The notes under the pieces: model-generated | What the model was told of the DNA's origin: nothing | Databases searched by the model: none | Seen by the model: the letters and a program-made list of their open reading frames with translations, nothing else | Position numbers and translations under genes: made by a program | Shown: positions 19,898-28,178 of the stretch, in pieces | How the letters are laid out: each line of letters begins with the position of its first letter | Position numbering within the stretch: position 1 is the stretch's first letter | Assembly: GCF_000272105.2 (NCBI RefSeq) | Contig: NZ_AJZD02000268.1 | Coordinates: 32,579-96,578, forward strand | Direction: 5' to 3' | Length of the DNA: 64,000 nucleotides | Origin: Vibrio splendidus 12E03 | GTDB taxonomy: Bacteria > Pseudomonadota > Gammaproteobacteria > Enterobacterales > Vibrionaceae

Positions 19898-20494
19898 GTG
19901 TCGACTTACTTTGCAGGTTTCTCCCTTGGCCTTTCGTTGATTCTTGCGATTGGCTCTCAAAATGCGTTTGTTTTAAAGCAAGGGCTTAAGAACCAACACG
20001 TATTGGCAGTTTGTGCTGTATGTGCCATTTCTGACGCCTTACTGATTAGCTTTGGCGTGACGGGCTTTGGCGCAATCGTTAAGCAGTTCCCACAAATTGA
20101 GCAGTTCGCCCGTTATGGTGGCGCTATCTTTTTGGGTGTCTATTCATTCTTAAGCTTCCGTTCAGCATTTACTGAAAACCACGCCTTAGAAGCCACTGCT
20201 GAAACCAAAGACTCGTTTACCAAAGCGATTGCGATGTGTTTGGCGTTCACTTGGCTTAATCCGCATGTGTATTTGGATACTGTGGTACTGCTAGGTTCTA
20301 TCTCAACCCAATATCAACCGAATCAAATGTTGTTTGGCGCTGGGGCGGTATCGGCGTCATTCGTTTTCTTCTTTTCACTTGGATATGGCGCTCGCTTCTT
20401 GGCTCCAATGTTTAAAAACCCGAGAGCGTGGAAGGTGTTGGAATTTGTCGTTGGCGTGATCATGGCATCTATTGCAATATCTTTGATCGTCTAG
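19898..20494 (+). CDS. LysE/ArgO-family amino-acid exporter
   Basis: 198-residue membrane protein with about six hydrophobic segments and the LysE/ArgO signature GFSLGLSLILAIGSQNAFVLKQGL, then LAFTWLNPHVYLDTVVLLGSIS. This pattern fits the ArgO (arginine exporter) branch better than the RhtB branch seen at 12.6 kb. It starts at GTG, 14 bp after the acetyltransferase stop. Substrate is probably a basic amino acid, by family inference. The segment after it is a gene remnant. Confidence 0.85.
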   Translation: MSTYFAGFSLGLSLILAIGSQNAFVLKQGLKNQHVLAVCAVCAISDALLISFGVTGFGAIVKQFPQIEQFARYGGAIFLGVYSFLSFRSAFTENHALEATAETKDSFTKAIAMCLAFTWLNPHVYLDTVVLLGSISTQYQPNQMLFGAGAVSASFVFFFSLGYGARFLAPMFKNPRAWKVLEFVVGVIMASIAISLIV

Positions 20495-20504
20495 CTGCGC
20501 GTAA

Positions 20505-20681
20505 TTAGGCTTTCATTTCGGTATTGGTGTTGAATACACGCCGGTAGAAAACCTAACATTACGTTTGATCTCACAAGCAGACGCTGTAAATATCGAATTC
20601 TTCGGCCCTAATGGTAATAGACTGGCAAGTCGTGATGTCGCGTTTAGCACTGTAACTCTGGGTGCTTCGTACAATTTTTAA
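20505..20681 (+). pseudogene. C-terminal remnant of an outer-membrane beta-barrel protein
   Basis: 58 codons open to a stop, preceded in frame by TAA (20502-20504) and lacking a start. They read like the last strands of a small OM barrel: GIGVEYTPVENLTLRL, then VAFSTVTLGASYNF ending in the terminal Phe recognised by the Bam machinery. A typical terminator follows about 45 bp later. The 5' part is missing, apparently removed by a deletion that joined it to the exporter gene. Confidence 0.7.
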
Positions 20682-20725
20682 TGACCCCTGTGAAATAACT
20701 TACAGCTAATGTCATGGACACCTAT

Positions 20726-20753
20726 AACCGCTCTAACGTTGAGCGGTTTTTTT
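20726..20753 (+). terminator. Terminator after the OM-protein remnant
   Basis: Stem AACCGCTC / GAGCGGTT with a 7-nt loop, followed by a run of T. Confidence 0.85.
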
Positions 20754-20894
20754 ATGTCAAAAATAACGATTGGTCACGCTATGGGCGGAGTTGCTCCAAA
20801 GCCTGAAATTAGTTGGTTTTCACAAGCTTATAAAAGGGAATTATCTCGACTATTTTGGTAGATTAAAGGTATTACAGACTTCCAGTGAGCAGCA

Positions 20895-22148
20895 ATGAAG
20901 ATTCTTCACACGTCCGATTGGCACCTTGGCCAAAACTTCTACAATAAAAGCCGTAAGAATGAACATGAACGGTTTTTACAATGGTTACTTGAGCAAGTTA
21001 CAGAGAACGACATCGACGCGATCATTGTTGCTGGCGATATTTTTGATACCAGCACACCGCCGAGTTACGCTCGTGAGATGTATAACAAGTTCGTGGTCGA
21101 TTCGAACAAGATCGGCTGTCAATTGGTGTTGTTAGGTGGAAATCACGATTCGGTGTCTGTGCTTAAAGAGACACAACAGCTGCTCAAATACATGGGCGCA
21201 GACGTGATTCCTAATACCAACCAAGATCATGCGACTCAGGTTGTCGAACTAAAAGGTAAAAATGGCGATGTAGAAGCGCTGGTTTGCGCCATTCCTTTTA
21301 TTCGCCCACGCGATGTGTTGACCAGTCAGGCAGGTGTCACAGGCGTTGAGCGTCAGAAGCAACTTGGTGATGCAATCAAACAGCACTACCAAAGTGTTTA
21401 TGATGCGGCGGTTGCTAAACGCGCGACGTTTGCAAACAGCGAGCACATGCCGATCATCGCTACTGGTCATTTAACGGCGATGGGGGTTCAACAATCGGAC
21501 TCGGTACGCGACATCTATGTCGGCAACCTTGATGGTTTCGCCGCTGATGGCTTCCCAGATGCCGATTATATTGCACTTGGTCATATCCACCGCCCACAAG
21601 TGGTGGCAAAGCGTGAATACATTCGTTATTCAGGCTCTCCAATCCCATTAAGCTTTGATGAACTTAAATCTCAAAAGCAGGTATGTCTAGTTGAGTTTGT
21701 TGAAGGTGAGCGCACGATTTCTCAATTGCCAGTTCCAACGTTCCAACCCCTAGCCGAAATCAAAGGTGACTTGAGCGAGGTTGAATCTCAGCTGAACCAA
21801 TACATGGGTTTAGATAGCGAACAAAACGTGTGGTTATCGATAGAAGTGCAAGCGCAAGATTACTTGTCGGATCTACAAGAGCGTGTGCGCGCATTAACCG
21901 AAGGTTTGAATGTGGAAGTACTTCAATTACGCCGAGCAAGAGAACGTCGCAATCAAGCATTAGAGCAAGAGTCGGCAGAAACCTTATCTGAACTGAGCCC
22001 GATGGACGTATTTAGCAAGCGTATTGCCTTAGAAGAGTTTGAAACCGATTCTGAAAAAGCGCGTTTAGAGAGAATGACGGTAAAGTTTAAGCAAGTAATG
22101 ATCGAAGTGTCTGAAAGCGCTCAAGCACCAAACAAAGTAGAAGAGTAA
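20895..22148 (+). CDS. sbcD: SbcD, nuclease subunit of the SbcCD (Mre11-Rad50-like) complex
   Basis: 417 residues with the Mre11-type metallophosphoesterase motifs in order: HTSDWHLGQ, VAGDIFDTSTPP, LLGGNHDS, ATGHL and LGHIHRPQ. With SbcC it forms an ATP-dependent dsDNA exonuclease and hairpin endonuclease that removes palindromic and protein-blocked ends. Start ATG with a weak GAGCAG upstream. Its stop is 5 bp before the sbcC start, so the two are a coupled operon. Length is typical for the Vibrio/E. coli type. Confidence 0.96.
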   Translation: MKILHTSDWHLGQNFYNKSRKNEHERFLQWLLEQVTENDIDAIIVAGDIFDTSTPPSYAREMYNKFVVDSNKIGCQLVLLGGNHDSVSVLKETQQLLKYMGADVIPNTNQDHATQVVELKGKNGDVEALVCAIPFIRPRDVLTSQAGVTGVERQKQLGDAIKQHYQSVYDAAVAKRATFANSEHMPIIATGHLTAMGVQQSDSVRDIYVGNLDGFAADGFPDADYIALGHIHRPQVVAKREYIRYSGSPIPLSFDELKSQKQVCLVEFVEGERTISQLPVPTFQPLAEIKGDLSEVESQLNQYMGLDSEQNVWLSIEVQAQDYLSDLQERVRALTEGLNVEVLQLRRARERRNQALEQESAETLSELSPMDVFSKRIALEEFETDSEKARLERMTVKFKQVMIEVSESAQAPNKVEE

Positions 22149-22153
22149 CGAGT

Positions 22154-25100
22154 ATGAAGATTTTAAGCCTAGAATTTGAAAACCTGAACTCTTTGAAAGG
22201 GCGTTGGAAGCTCGATTTTACCCAATCACCGTTTGCAGAAAATGGTCTGTTTGCGATTACTGGCCCAACCGGTGCGGGCAAAACCACCATTCTTGATGCG
22301 ATTTGTTTGGCATTGTTCCACCGTACACCGCGTTTGAAGAGCATTGCCAAAGGCAACAATGAATTAATGACACGTGGCACGGGTGAGTGTTTTGCTGAAC
22401 TGGAATTTGAAGTGCAGGGCAAAACGTACCGTTCTAACTTCCATCAAAAGCGAGCGCGTGGAAAACACGATGGCGCATTACAAACGCCAACGTGTGAATT
22501 TGCCGATGCGGACACCGACAAAGTCTTAGAGACTATGCTGACCAAGAAGACCAAGTTGGTGGAGCAGGTAACCGGTCTCGATTTTTCACGCTTCACCAAA
22601 TCCATCATGTTGTCTCAGGGTGAGTTTGCGGCGTTCTTAAATGCCAATGCTAACGACCGTGCCGAGCTACTTGAAGAGCTGACGGGAACCGAAGTCTATA
22701 GCCTGATTTCAGAGCGTATCTACGATCATTTCAAATCGAGTCAAGAGTCGCTTAATCACCTTAAAGCGAAAGCGGAAGGTGTGAGCTTACTGTCTGAAGA
22801 GCAAATACACGCGCTGACCGCAGAGCGTGAAATGCTAGAAGTTGAGCAGAAGCGTTTAGCGGAGCAGTTAAAAGAGTGGCAAGCGCATCTAAGCTGGTGG
22901 AAAGACGTGACTAAAGCTGAGCAAACTATCGCGACCAGTGAGCGTGATCTTAAAACAGCTCTAGATGAATTAGACCGTAATCAACCTTCACTAGAGCGCT
23001 TGGCAAACAGTGAGCCGGCTGAAAAACTGCGCCCAATGCACAAAGATTTAAAGCGTTGCGAACAAGAGGTAAACACCACTCAAGCTCACTTAGATAACAG
23101 CACCAAGTTACTTGCCGTTCGTGATGCAGAGAAGCAAGACGCGCAAACTAAATTGACTCAAAGCAGTGCGATTGTCCAACAGGCGAAAAACGAGCAACAA
23201 GATCAAGAGAAGATCATCGATCTCGTGCGCCCGCTCGATAACCAAATTGCCGTACTCAAAGATAAGCAAACTGCGGCCGTTAATGCAGCGAATACGCTAA
23301 ACGAGCAACACACGCAGCAGCGTAATCAACAGATCGTGTTAGCCCAAAAAATAGATGCACTAAAGCAACAAAATCAACTCAGCACTGAGTATTTAAATAC
23401 ACATCAAGCTGACCAACATCTGGAAAAATACCTAGGTCAATGGCAAGCCAAAGTTGAGCAAGTTCGTACTCTAGAGCGTCAGCATGCAGAACAGTTAAAC
23501 TCAGCGAAGCAAACTTTGTCTGCGGTTGATGCTCAGCAAAAGACCATCAAATCTGCGCAAGACGCGAAAGCAACGCAAGACAAAACTTTAGCTGAATTGG
23601 TTGTGCTAGAGAGTAGTGCGAAGCAACAGTGGGAAGCATTGCAAGGCGATACCAGTGAACAGGTGCTGAATGCGCAAAAAGATCTATTGGAGTTTTGGAA
23701 TCGCAATACCCACTCATTACTTGAGATCAATCGTGGCTTCCTAAATGCGCAGCAACAGCTGCACGCGAAAACACAGGCACATCAAACCAACACCCAGTTG
23801 GTCGACAAGCTTTCGAAAGAACGTGAAGTGTTGGTGGAGCGATATAAAGAGAAAGAGACTTCGCTTGAGCGATTAACGCGATTGATTGATCAAGAAGGCG
23901 AATTAGCAAAATACCGTGCAGCTCTAGAATCTGGATCTGAATGCCCATTGTGTGGTTCAACAGAGCATTCGATTGAACAGTCGCAAGATATTGCAAATTT
24001 GGTTGCTCAAAAAGAAACGGAAAACCTAGAGCTAACGGCTATCAAAAAAGAAGGCCAAGAGCATCGTCAGCAGTTAGATTCTCTTGCCCCTATGATTGCC
24101 GCGCTGAACGATGACATTCAGCGAGCGCAAGCGGATATTCAGCAGGCTCAAATGAATTGGCAAGGCGTTGTCGGCAAGCTTCAGCAGAGCTTATCGGATT
24201 TCGTTGGCACGGCTCCTGAACTGGCGCTGCTAACGATTAACGATTTAGGCAATGAAGCTACGGTTGCAACCTTTGCTCAGCAGTGTGAACTTCAACTAAG
24301 TCAGAGCGCACAGCAACTCAAAGCGTTGAGTGATGCTAAAGCGCATTATGCCGAAGCTGAGAAACAACGCCTGTCTGTAAGTGTTATGGCTGACAAGGCG
24401 CAGTCTAATCTCGAGTTGGCCGAGCAACGCTTAGCGGATCTGAATAAGCAAAACCAAGTCGCAAACGAGCAAGTGACTCAGATCATTCAAGCGAAAGAGC
24501 AGCAATGGATCGCTTTGAAAGAGAGCATTGTTCAAACTTCTATCGAAGCGCCTGAACTTGAACATATCGATGATTGGTTTACTGCGAAATCACAGGCATC
24601 AAGCACATGGCAGCAAACCAAACAGCAACAGGCCGACATTGAGAAGCAACTGATTACTCAAAATGCTGAACTGAAAACCTTAGACGACAAGCTAAGCAGT
24701 GTTGAGAAAGAGCTTGCGACACTGTCGCAAGAGAGTGAGTCTCTAGTGCTAGAACTGACTCGTCTAACGGCTGAAAGAACAGAATTGTTTGGTGACAAAG
24801 ACATTCAAGCCACCAGCAATGCGATGAAGCAAAAAGTCACTGAAGCGGTTAATGCATTTGATGCCGCTCAGTTAGTGCTTAACCGCTGCGAACTGGAACA
24901 CCGAACCGAGCAAACCAAACACACTGGTTTCTCGGACGAGTTGGGCAGTAAGCAATCGAGCTACACACAAGCGTCGAATGCTTGGTTAGAAGCGCTGAAA
25001 GCTAGCCCATTTGAAGGTGAGGTTGATTTTGAAGCAGCGTTGTTAGATGAAGAGGTTAGAACTCAACTTAAAAGCCTGAAGAAGTCTTTAGATGAAGCGA

Positions 25101-25870
25101 TTGTCAGTGCACAAGCAAGGTTGAACACAGCTAAAGCAGCGCAACTGGATCTACAAAATCACGAAAATGCGAAAGCATGGCAAGAGCAAAACCAGCAGCA
25201 AGTTGAAGAAGCGACGACTGAGTGTCAAAACGAACAGCAAAGCCATGCAACCAAGATCGGTGCAATTTCTGCCAATCTTGAAACGGATAGCCAGAACCGA
25301 AGTAATCAGCAAGATCTGTTCAAACAGATCGACGAGCAACAAGTCGAGTTTGATGATATCTCACGTCTTAACTCACTTATCGGCTCAAAGAACGGCGATA
25401 AATTCCGTAAGTTTGCCCAAGGTTTAACGTTGGAAAACTTGGTGTACCTTGCGAACAAGCAGCTACAACGTTTGCATGGTCGTTACGAGCTAAAACGTAA
25501 AGCCGACGATGGTTTAGAACTGCAAGTGCTCGACACTTGGCAGGGCGATGTTATGCGTGACACTAAGACTTTGTCCGGCGGCGAAAGCTTTTTGGTGAGC
25601 TTGGCGCTGGCATTAGCGCTTTCTGATCTTGTGAGCTACAAAACCAGTATTGATTCTCTGTTCTTAGATGAAGGTTTCGGTACGCTGGATAGTGAGACAT
25701 TAGACATTGCTCTAAACGCGCTGGATAACTTGAATGCATCAGGCAAAATGATTGGTGTGATTAGCCACGTTGAAGCATTGAAAGAGCGAGTACCCGTTCA
25801 GCTTAAAGTGACAAAACACTCAGGCTTAGGTGTGAGTGAGATGGAGAAGCAGTACAAGGTTGTCGCTTAG
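22154..25870 (+). CDS. sbcC: SbcC, Rad50-like ATPase subunit of SbcCD
   Basis: 1238 residues with classic SMC/Rad50 layout. N-terminal Walker A is GPTGAGKTTILDAICLALF, followed by a Q-loop region (SQGEFAAFL). Two long Gln/Glu/Lys-rich coiled coils run about 180-1030, separated by the zinc hook CPLC at C597-C600. The C-terminal half has the ABC signature LSGGESFLVSLALALAL and Walker B SLFLDEGFGTLD. No frame break. It works with SbcD on hairpins and blocked ends. The very high Gln content of the coils is usual for the family. Confidence 0.96.
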   Translation: MKILSLEFENLNSLKGRWKLDFTQSPFAENGLFAITGPTGAGKTTILDAICLALFHRTPRLKSIAKGNNELMTRGTGECFAELEFEVQGKTYRSNFHQKRARGKHDGALQTPTCEFADADTDKVLETMLTKKTKLVEQVTGLDFSRFTKSIMLSQGEFAAFLNANANDRAELLEELTGTEVYSLISERIYDHFKSSQESLNHLKAKAEGVSLLSEEQIHALTAEREMLEVEQKRLAEQLKEWQAHLSWWKDVTKAEQTIATSERDLKTALDELDRNQPSLERLANSEPAEKLRPMHKDLKRCEQEVNTTQAHLDNSTKLLAVRDAEKQDAQTKLTQSSAIVQQAKNEQQDQEKIIDLVRPLDNQIAVLKDKQTAAVNAANTLNEQHTQQRNQQIVLAQKIDALKQQNQLSTEYLNTHQADQHLEKYLGQWQAKVEQVRTLERQHAEQLNSAKQTLSAVDAQQKTIKSAQDAKATQDKTLAELVVLESSAKQQWEALQGDTSEQVLNAQKDLLEFWNRNTHSLLEINRGFLNAQQQLHAKTQAHQTNTQLVDKLSKEREVLVERYKEKETSLERLTRLIDQEGELAKYRAALESGSECPLCGSTEHSIEQSQDIANLVAQKETENLELTAIKKEGQEHRQQLDSLAPMIAALNDDIQRAQADIQQAQMNWQGVVGKLQQSLSDFVGTAPELALLTINDLGNEATVATFAQQCELQLSQSAQQLKALSDAKAHYAEAEKQRLSVSVMADKAQSNLELAEQRLADLNKQNQVANEQVTQIIQAKEQQWIALKESIVQTSIEAPELEHIDDWFTAKSQASSTWQQTKQQQADIEKQLITQNAELKTLDDKLSSVEKELATLSQESESLVLELTRLTAERTELFGDKDIQATSNAMKQKVTEAVNAFDAAQLVLNRCELEHRTEQTKHTGFSDELGSKQSSYTQASNAWLEALKASPFEGEVDFEAALLDEEVRTQLKSLKKSLDEAIVSAQARLNTAKAAQLDLQNHENAKAWQEQNQQQVEEATTECQNEQQSHATKIGAISANLETDSQNRSNQQDLFKQIDEQQVEFDDISRLNSLIGSKNGDKFRKFAQGLTLENLVYLANKQLQRLHGRYELKRKADDGLELQVLDTWQGDVMRDTKTLSGGESFLVSLALALALSDLVSYKTSIDSLFLDEGFGTLDSETLDIALNALDNLNASGKMIGVISHVEALKERVPVQLKVTKHSGLGVSEMEKQYKVVA

Positions 25871-25925
25871 CGTATAGCTATCTTCCATCAGTGCAGAAAT
25901 AGAAGCAGAGCTAGATGAAGCAGTT

Positions 25926-26070
25926 CCCCGACTCAGTCGTTCCTCCTTCTCGAGGATGACGGAGTCGGGGGCTGTTATCAATCATTCCGCCGCCACTCCT
26001 TAAAGTCAGGAGCGTTCAAAAAGTAGCCGTCACTCCCTAAAGTGAGAAACGAGCGTAATAGGGAATCTCC
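25926..26070. repeat. Cluster of REP-like palindromes
   Basis: Three adjacent hairpin units lie after sbcC. The first is CCCCGACTC (25926-25934) with GAGTCGGGG (25962-25970). The second is ACTCCT / AGGAGC near 25995-26012. The third is CACTCCCTAAAGTG followed by TAGGGAATCTC near 26028-26070. They look like the dispersed palindromes scattered through Vibrio intergenic regions. They may also work as the sbcDC terminator or mRNA stabiliser. Confidence 0.65.
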
Positions 26071-26110
26071 AGTAAACGCAGGAAGTGGACTCATCCAAAA
26101 GGAAACGACC

Positions 26111-26245
26111 ATGCACAAGAAGCCTCATTTACCGACTAAGACATGTCCTGTTTGCCAAAAGCCTTTCGCATGGCGTAAAAAATGGCAGCGCTGTTGGGAT
26201 GACGTGATCTACTGTTCAGAACGTTGTCGTCGTAATAAATCTTAG
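26111..26245 (+). CDS. DUF2256 small cysteine protein
   Basis: 44 residues, [31 protein letters not shown] and so on, the full DUF2256 pattern: a CxxC pair, a basic WRKKWxRCWDxVxYCS centre and a final ERCRRNK. Probably a one-zinc finger. I chose the ATG at 26111 because AAAGGAAA lies just upstream; the longer reading runs through the REP palindromes. DUF2256 genes often sit near photolyase/cryptochrome genes, and here such an operon lies 3 kb away. Function unknown. Confidence 0.85.
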   Translation: MHKKPHLPTKTCPVCQKPFAWRKKWQRCWDDVIYCSERCRRNKS

Positions 26246-26406
26246 TCCCATACTCTTGAACAGATCAGCTCATTCCTCATGATCTAAAGCCCTTAACTCT
26301 AATATTTCCTTCCTTTGTCATCATTTTGATGATCCTTTAATCGTTTCGTCATTCATTTCTCAAGTTAATATTTCTATCTGTAAGATAAGTGATGTATAAA
26401 GGCGGC

Positions 26407-27291
26407 ATGAAGATACCTAAAAGAATACAGCCTTTAGTTGACGATGGTTTGGTCGACGAGGTGACAAGCCAACTCATGAGTGGCAAAGAAGCATCGGTGT
26501 ACATCGTACGCTGCGGCGATACGATCCGTTGTGCTAAGGTATATAAGGAAATTAGCCAACGCAGCTTTAAAAAAGCGACCGCGTATCGTGAAGGCCGAAA
26601 AGTCCGAAATAGCCGCCGTGCTCGAGCGATGGAAAAAGGCTCTGGCTTTGGTCGTGAACAACAAGAAAAGGTTTGGCAGAGTGCCGAAGTGGATGCCTTA
26701 TACAAACTGGCAGAAGCGGGCGTACGTGTGCCTGTCCCTTACGGTTGCTTTGATGGCGTGCTGCTTATGGAACTGGTCACTGACGATGATGGTTATGTTG
26801 CACCACGTTTGAACGATGTCGTGATGTCAGCAGAGCAAGCGATCGAAGACCACGCCGTGATGATGACTTACGTAGTTAAAATGCTGTGTGTTGGTTTGAT
26901 CCATGGTGACTTGTCTGAGTTCAACGTATTGGTGGATGAGTACGGCCCAGTAATTATCGATCTACCGCAAGCGGTTGACGCTTCGGCGAACAACAACGCT
27001 GAGTGGATGCTGGCTCGTGACATCAATAACATCCGTGATTATTACGCTCAGTTTGCTCCTGAATTGGCGAAAACCGAGTATGCCAAGGAAATGTGGGCGC
27101 TGTACGAGAAAGGCGACTTAAAGCCAGACAGCAAGCTGACGGGTGAGTTTACGGAAACGGACGACTTGGCTGATATCGAAGCCATCATGCAAGAGATAGA
27201 CGCTGCGCGAACTGAAGAGCAACACCGACGTGAACGTGCGAAAGAAGAAAAAGAAGGTGTCGATGACAGCAAGTTCAATTGGGCTGAGTAA
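26407..27291 (+). CDS. RIO-type (RIO1-like) serine protein kinase
   Basis: About 294 residues. RIO kinase features: a nucleotide loop region LMSGKEASVYIVRCGD, the ATP Lys in RCAKVYKE, a catalytic loop LIHGDLSEFNVLV and a metal loop VIIDLPQAVD. The C-terminus is a charged helix (EEQHRRERAKEEKEG). Several starts are possible (GTG 26389, ATG 26392, ATG 26407); I take 26407 because AAAGG lies just upstream and the fold begins at MKIPKRIQPL. Bacterial RIO kinases are poorly understood. A double terminator follows. Confidence 0.88.
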   Translation: MKIPKRIQPLVDDGLVDEVTSQLMSGKEASVYIVRCGDTIRCAKVYKEISQRSFKKATAYREGRKVRNSRRARAMEKGSGFGREQQEKVWQSAEVDALYKLAEAGVRVPVPYGCFDGVLLMELVTDDDGYVAPRLNDVVMSAEQAIEDHAVMMTYVVKMLCVGLIHGDLSEFNVLVDEYGPVIIDLPQAVDASANNNAEWMLARDINNIRDYYAQFAPELAKTEYAKEMWALYEKGDLKPDSKLTGEFTETDDLADIEAIMQEIDAARTEEQHRRERAKEEKEGVDDSKFNWAE

Positions 27292-27331
27292 TCGTGATCA
27301 TCAGTTTTGATCTTGTGCTAGATATCAACCA

Positions 27332-27407
27332 AACGCCTTAAAAAACTGAGGCGTTCTTTCAAAAAACAACCCAATGGAGCCTCAACTCTGTTGGGTTTTC
27401 TTTTTTA
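27332..27407. terminator. Tandem terminators between convergent genes
   Basis: Two hairpins: AACGCCT / AGGCGTT (27332-27355) followed by CTTTC, and AACCCAA / TTGGGTT (27368-27397) followed by TTCTTTTTT. They separate the RIO gene from the minus-strand operon and can serve both. Confidence 0.85.
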
Positions 27408-27437
27408 GCACTAACGAAAGACGGCAACTCGTATCAA

Positions 27438-28178
27438 CTACCAATTTAACTGCTCGCCATCATAAGCGTAGAAGTGCCCACTTTTGTCCGGTGTGGCAGT
27501 GCGAATGATATCGACTAATTGATGGGCGACATAGCTCGATTCGAACAACTTGCCTTCAGGGACATTGGTCTGAAAAGGCTTCGACAGAGCGGTGTCTGTC
27601 GTGCCCGGGTGCAGAGCCAACACGGTGCCTTTCTTAATGGTGCGTTGCCATTCTATCGACATGGTTTTGATGAACATGTTGAGGGCTGCTTTCGATGAGC
27701 GATAGCTATACCAACCGCCTAATCTGTTGTCTGAAATGCTACCTACCTTTGCGGATACCACAGCAAATTTTGGATTGTCACTCGCTCTAAGAATCGGCGT
27801 GAAGTGCTTTGCCAATAATAAGCTCGGTAGGGTGTTCACAGAGATGTTTTTGAGGAAAAAATCAGGGTCGATGGACGACAAGTTTTTCTCCGGTCCAAGA
27901 TCTGGAGTGTGGAGCATACCCACGCAGTTGATCAACCAATCAAGTTGCTCAAACTCAGAACTCAAACGCTTAATATCAGCTTCGTTGGTCGCGTCGACTT
28001 TGTGCCAGCTCAAGCGATTGTTTTCTAGTTCCGGCTGTTGAGAGTGGTAAGTCGCGTCTACATGCACATCAAGAAAATCAAACCGAGAGAGCTCAGATAA
28101 TAGGTGTTTAACCACAGCGAAACCAATACCGCCACTCCCACCGACCACTAATATGTGTAATCTGAGTTGCTCCACCAT
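27438..28178 (-). CDS. Short-chain dehydrogenase/reductase, last gene of the photolyase operon
   Basis: 246 residues of classical SDR fold: cofactor loop VVGGSGGIGFAVVKHLL, NCVGML in place of the NAG motif, catalytic Ser region AVVSAKVGS and YSYRSSKAALN containing the YxxxK pair. It resembles the CsgA/YwfD-like branch often found beside photolyases in marine bacteria. Its start overlaps the photolyase stop by one base (TAATG), so it is translationally coupled. Substrate unknown; a link to flavin or pterin cofactor handling is only inference. Confidence 0.85.
   Translation of the reverse strand: MVEQLRLHILVVGGSGGIGFAVVKHLLSELSRFDFLDVHVDATYHSQQPELENNRLSWHKVDATNEADIKRLSSEFEQLDWLINCVGMLHTPDLGPEKNLSSIDPDFFLKNISVNTLPSLLLAKHFTPILRASDNPKFAVVSAKVGSISDNRLGGWYSYRSSKAALNMFIKTMSIEWQRTIKKGTVLALHPGTTDTALSKPFQTNVPEGKLFESSYVAHQLVDIIRTATPDKSGHFYAYDGEQLNW

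Noticed and set aside
22900..25200. Internal sequence repeats in sbcC
   Set aside because: The Gln/Glu-rich similarity is the usual low-complexity coiled coil of Rad50-like proteins, not a DNA repeat.
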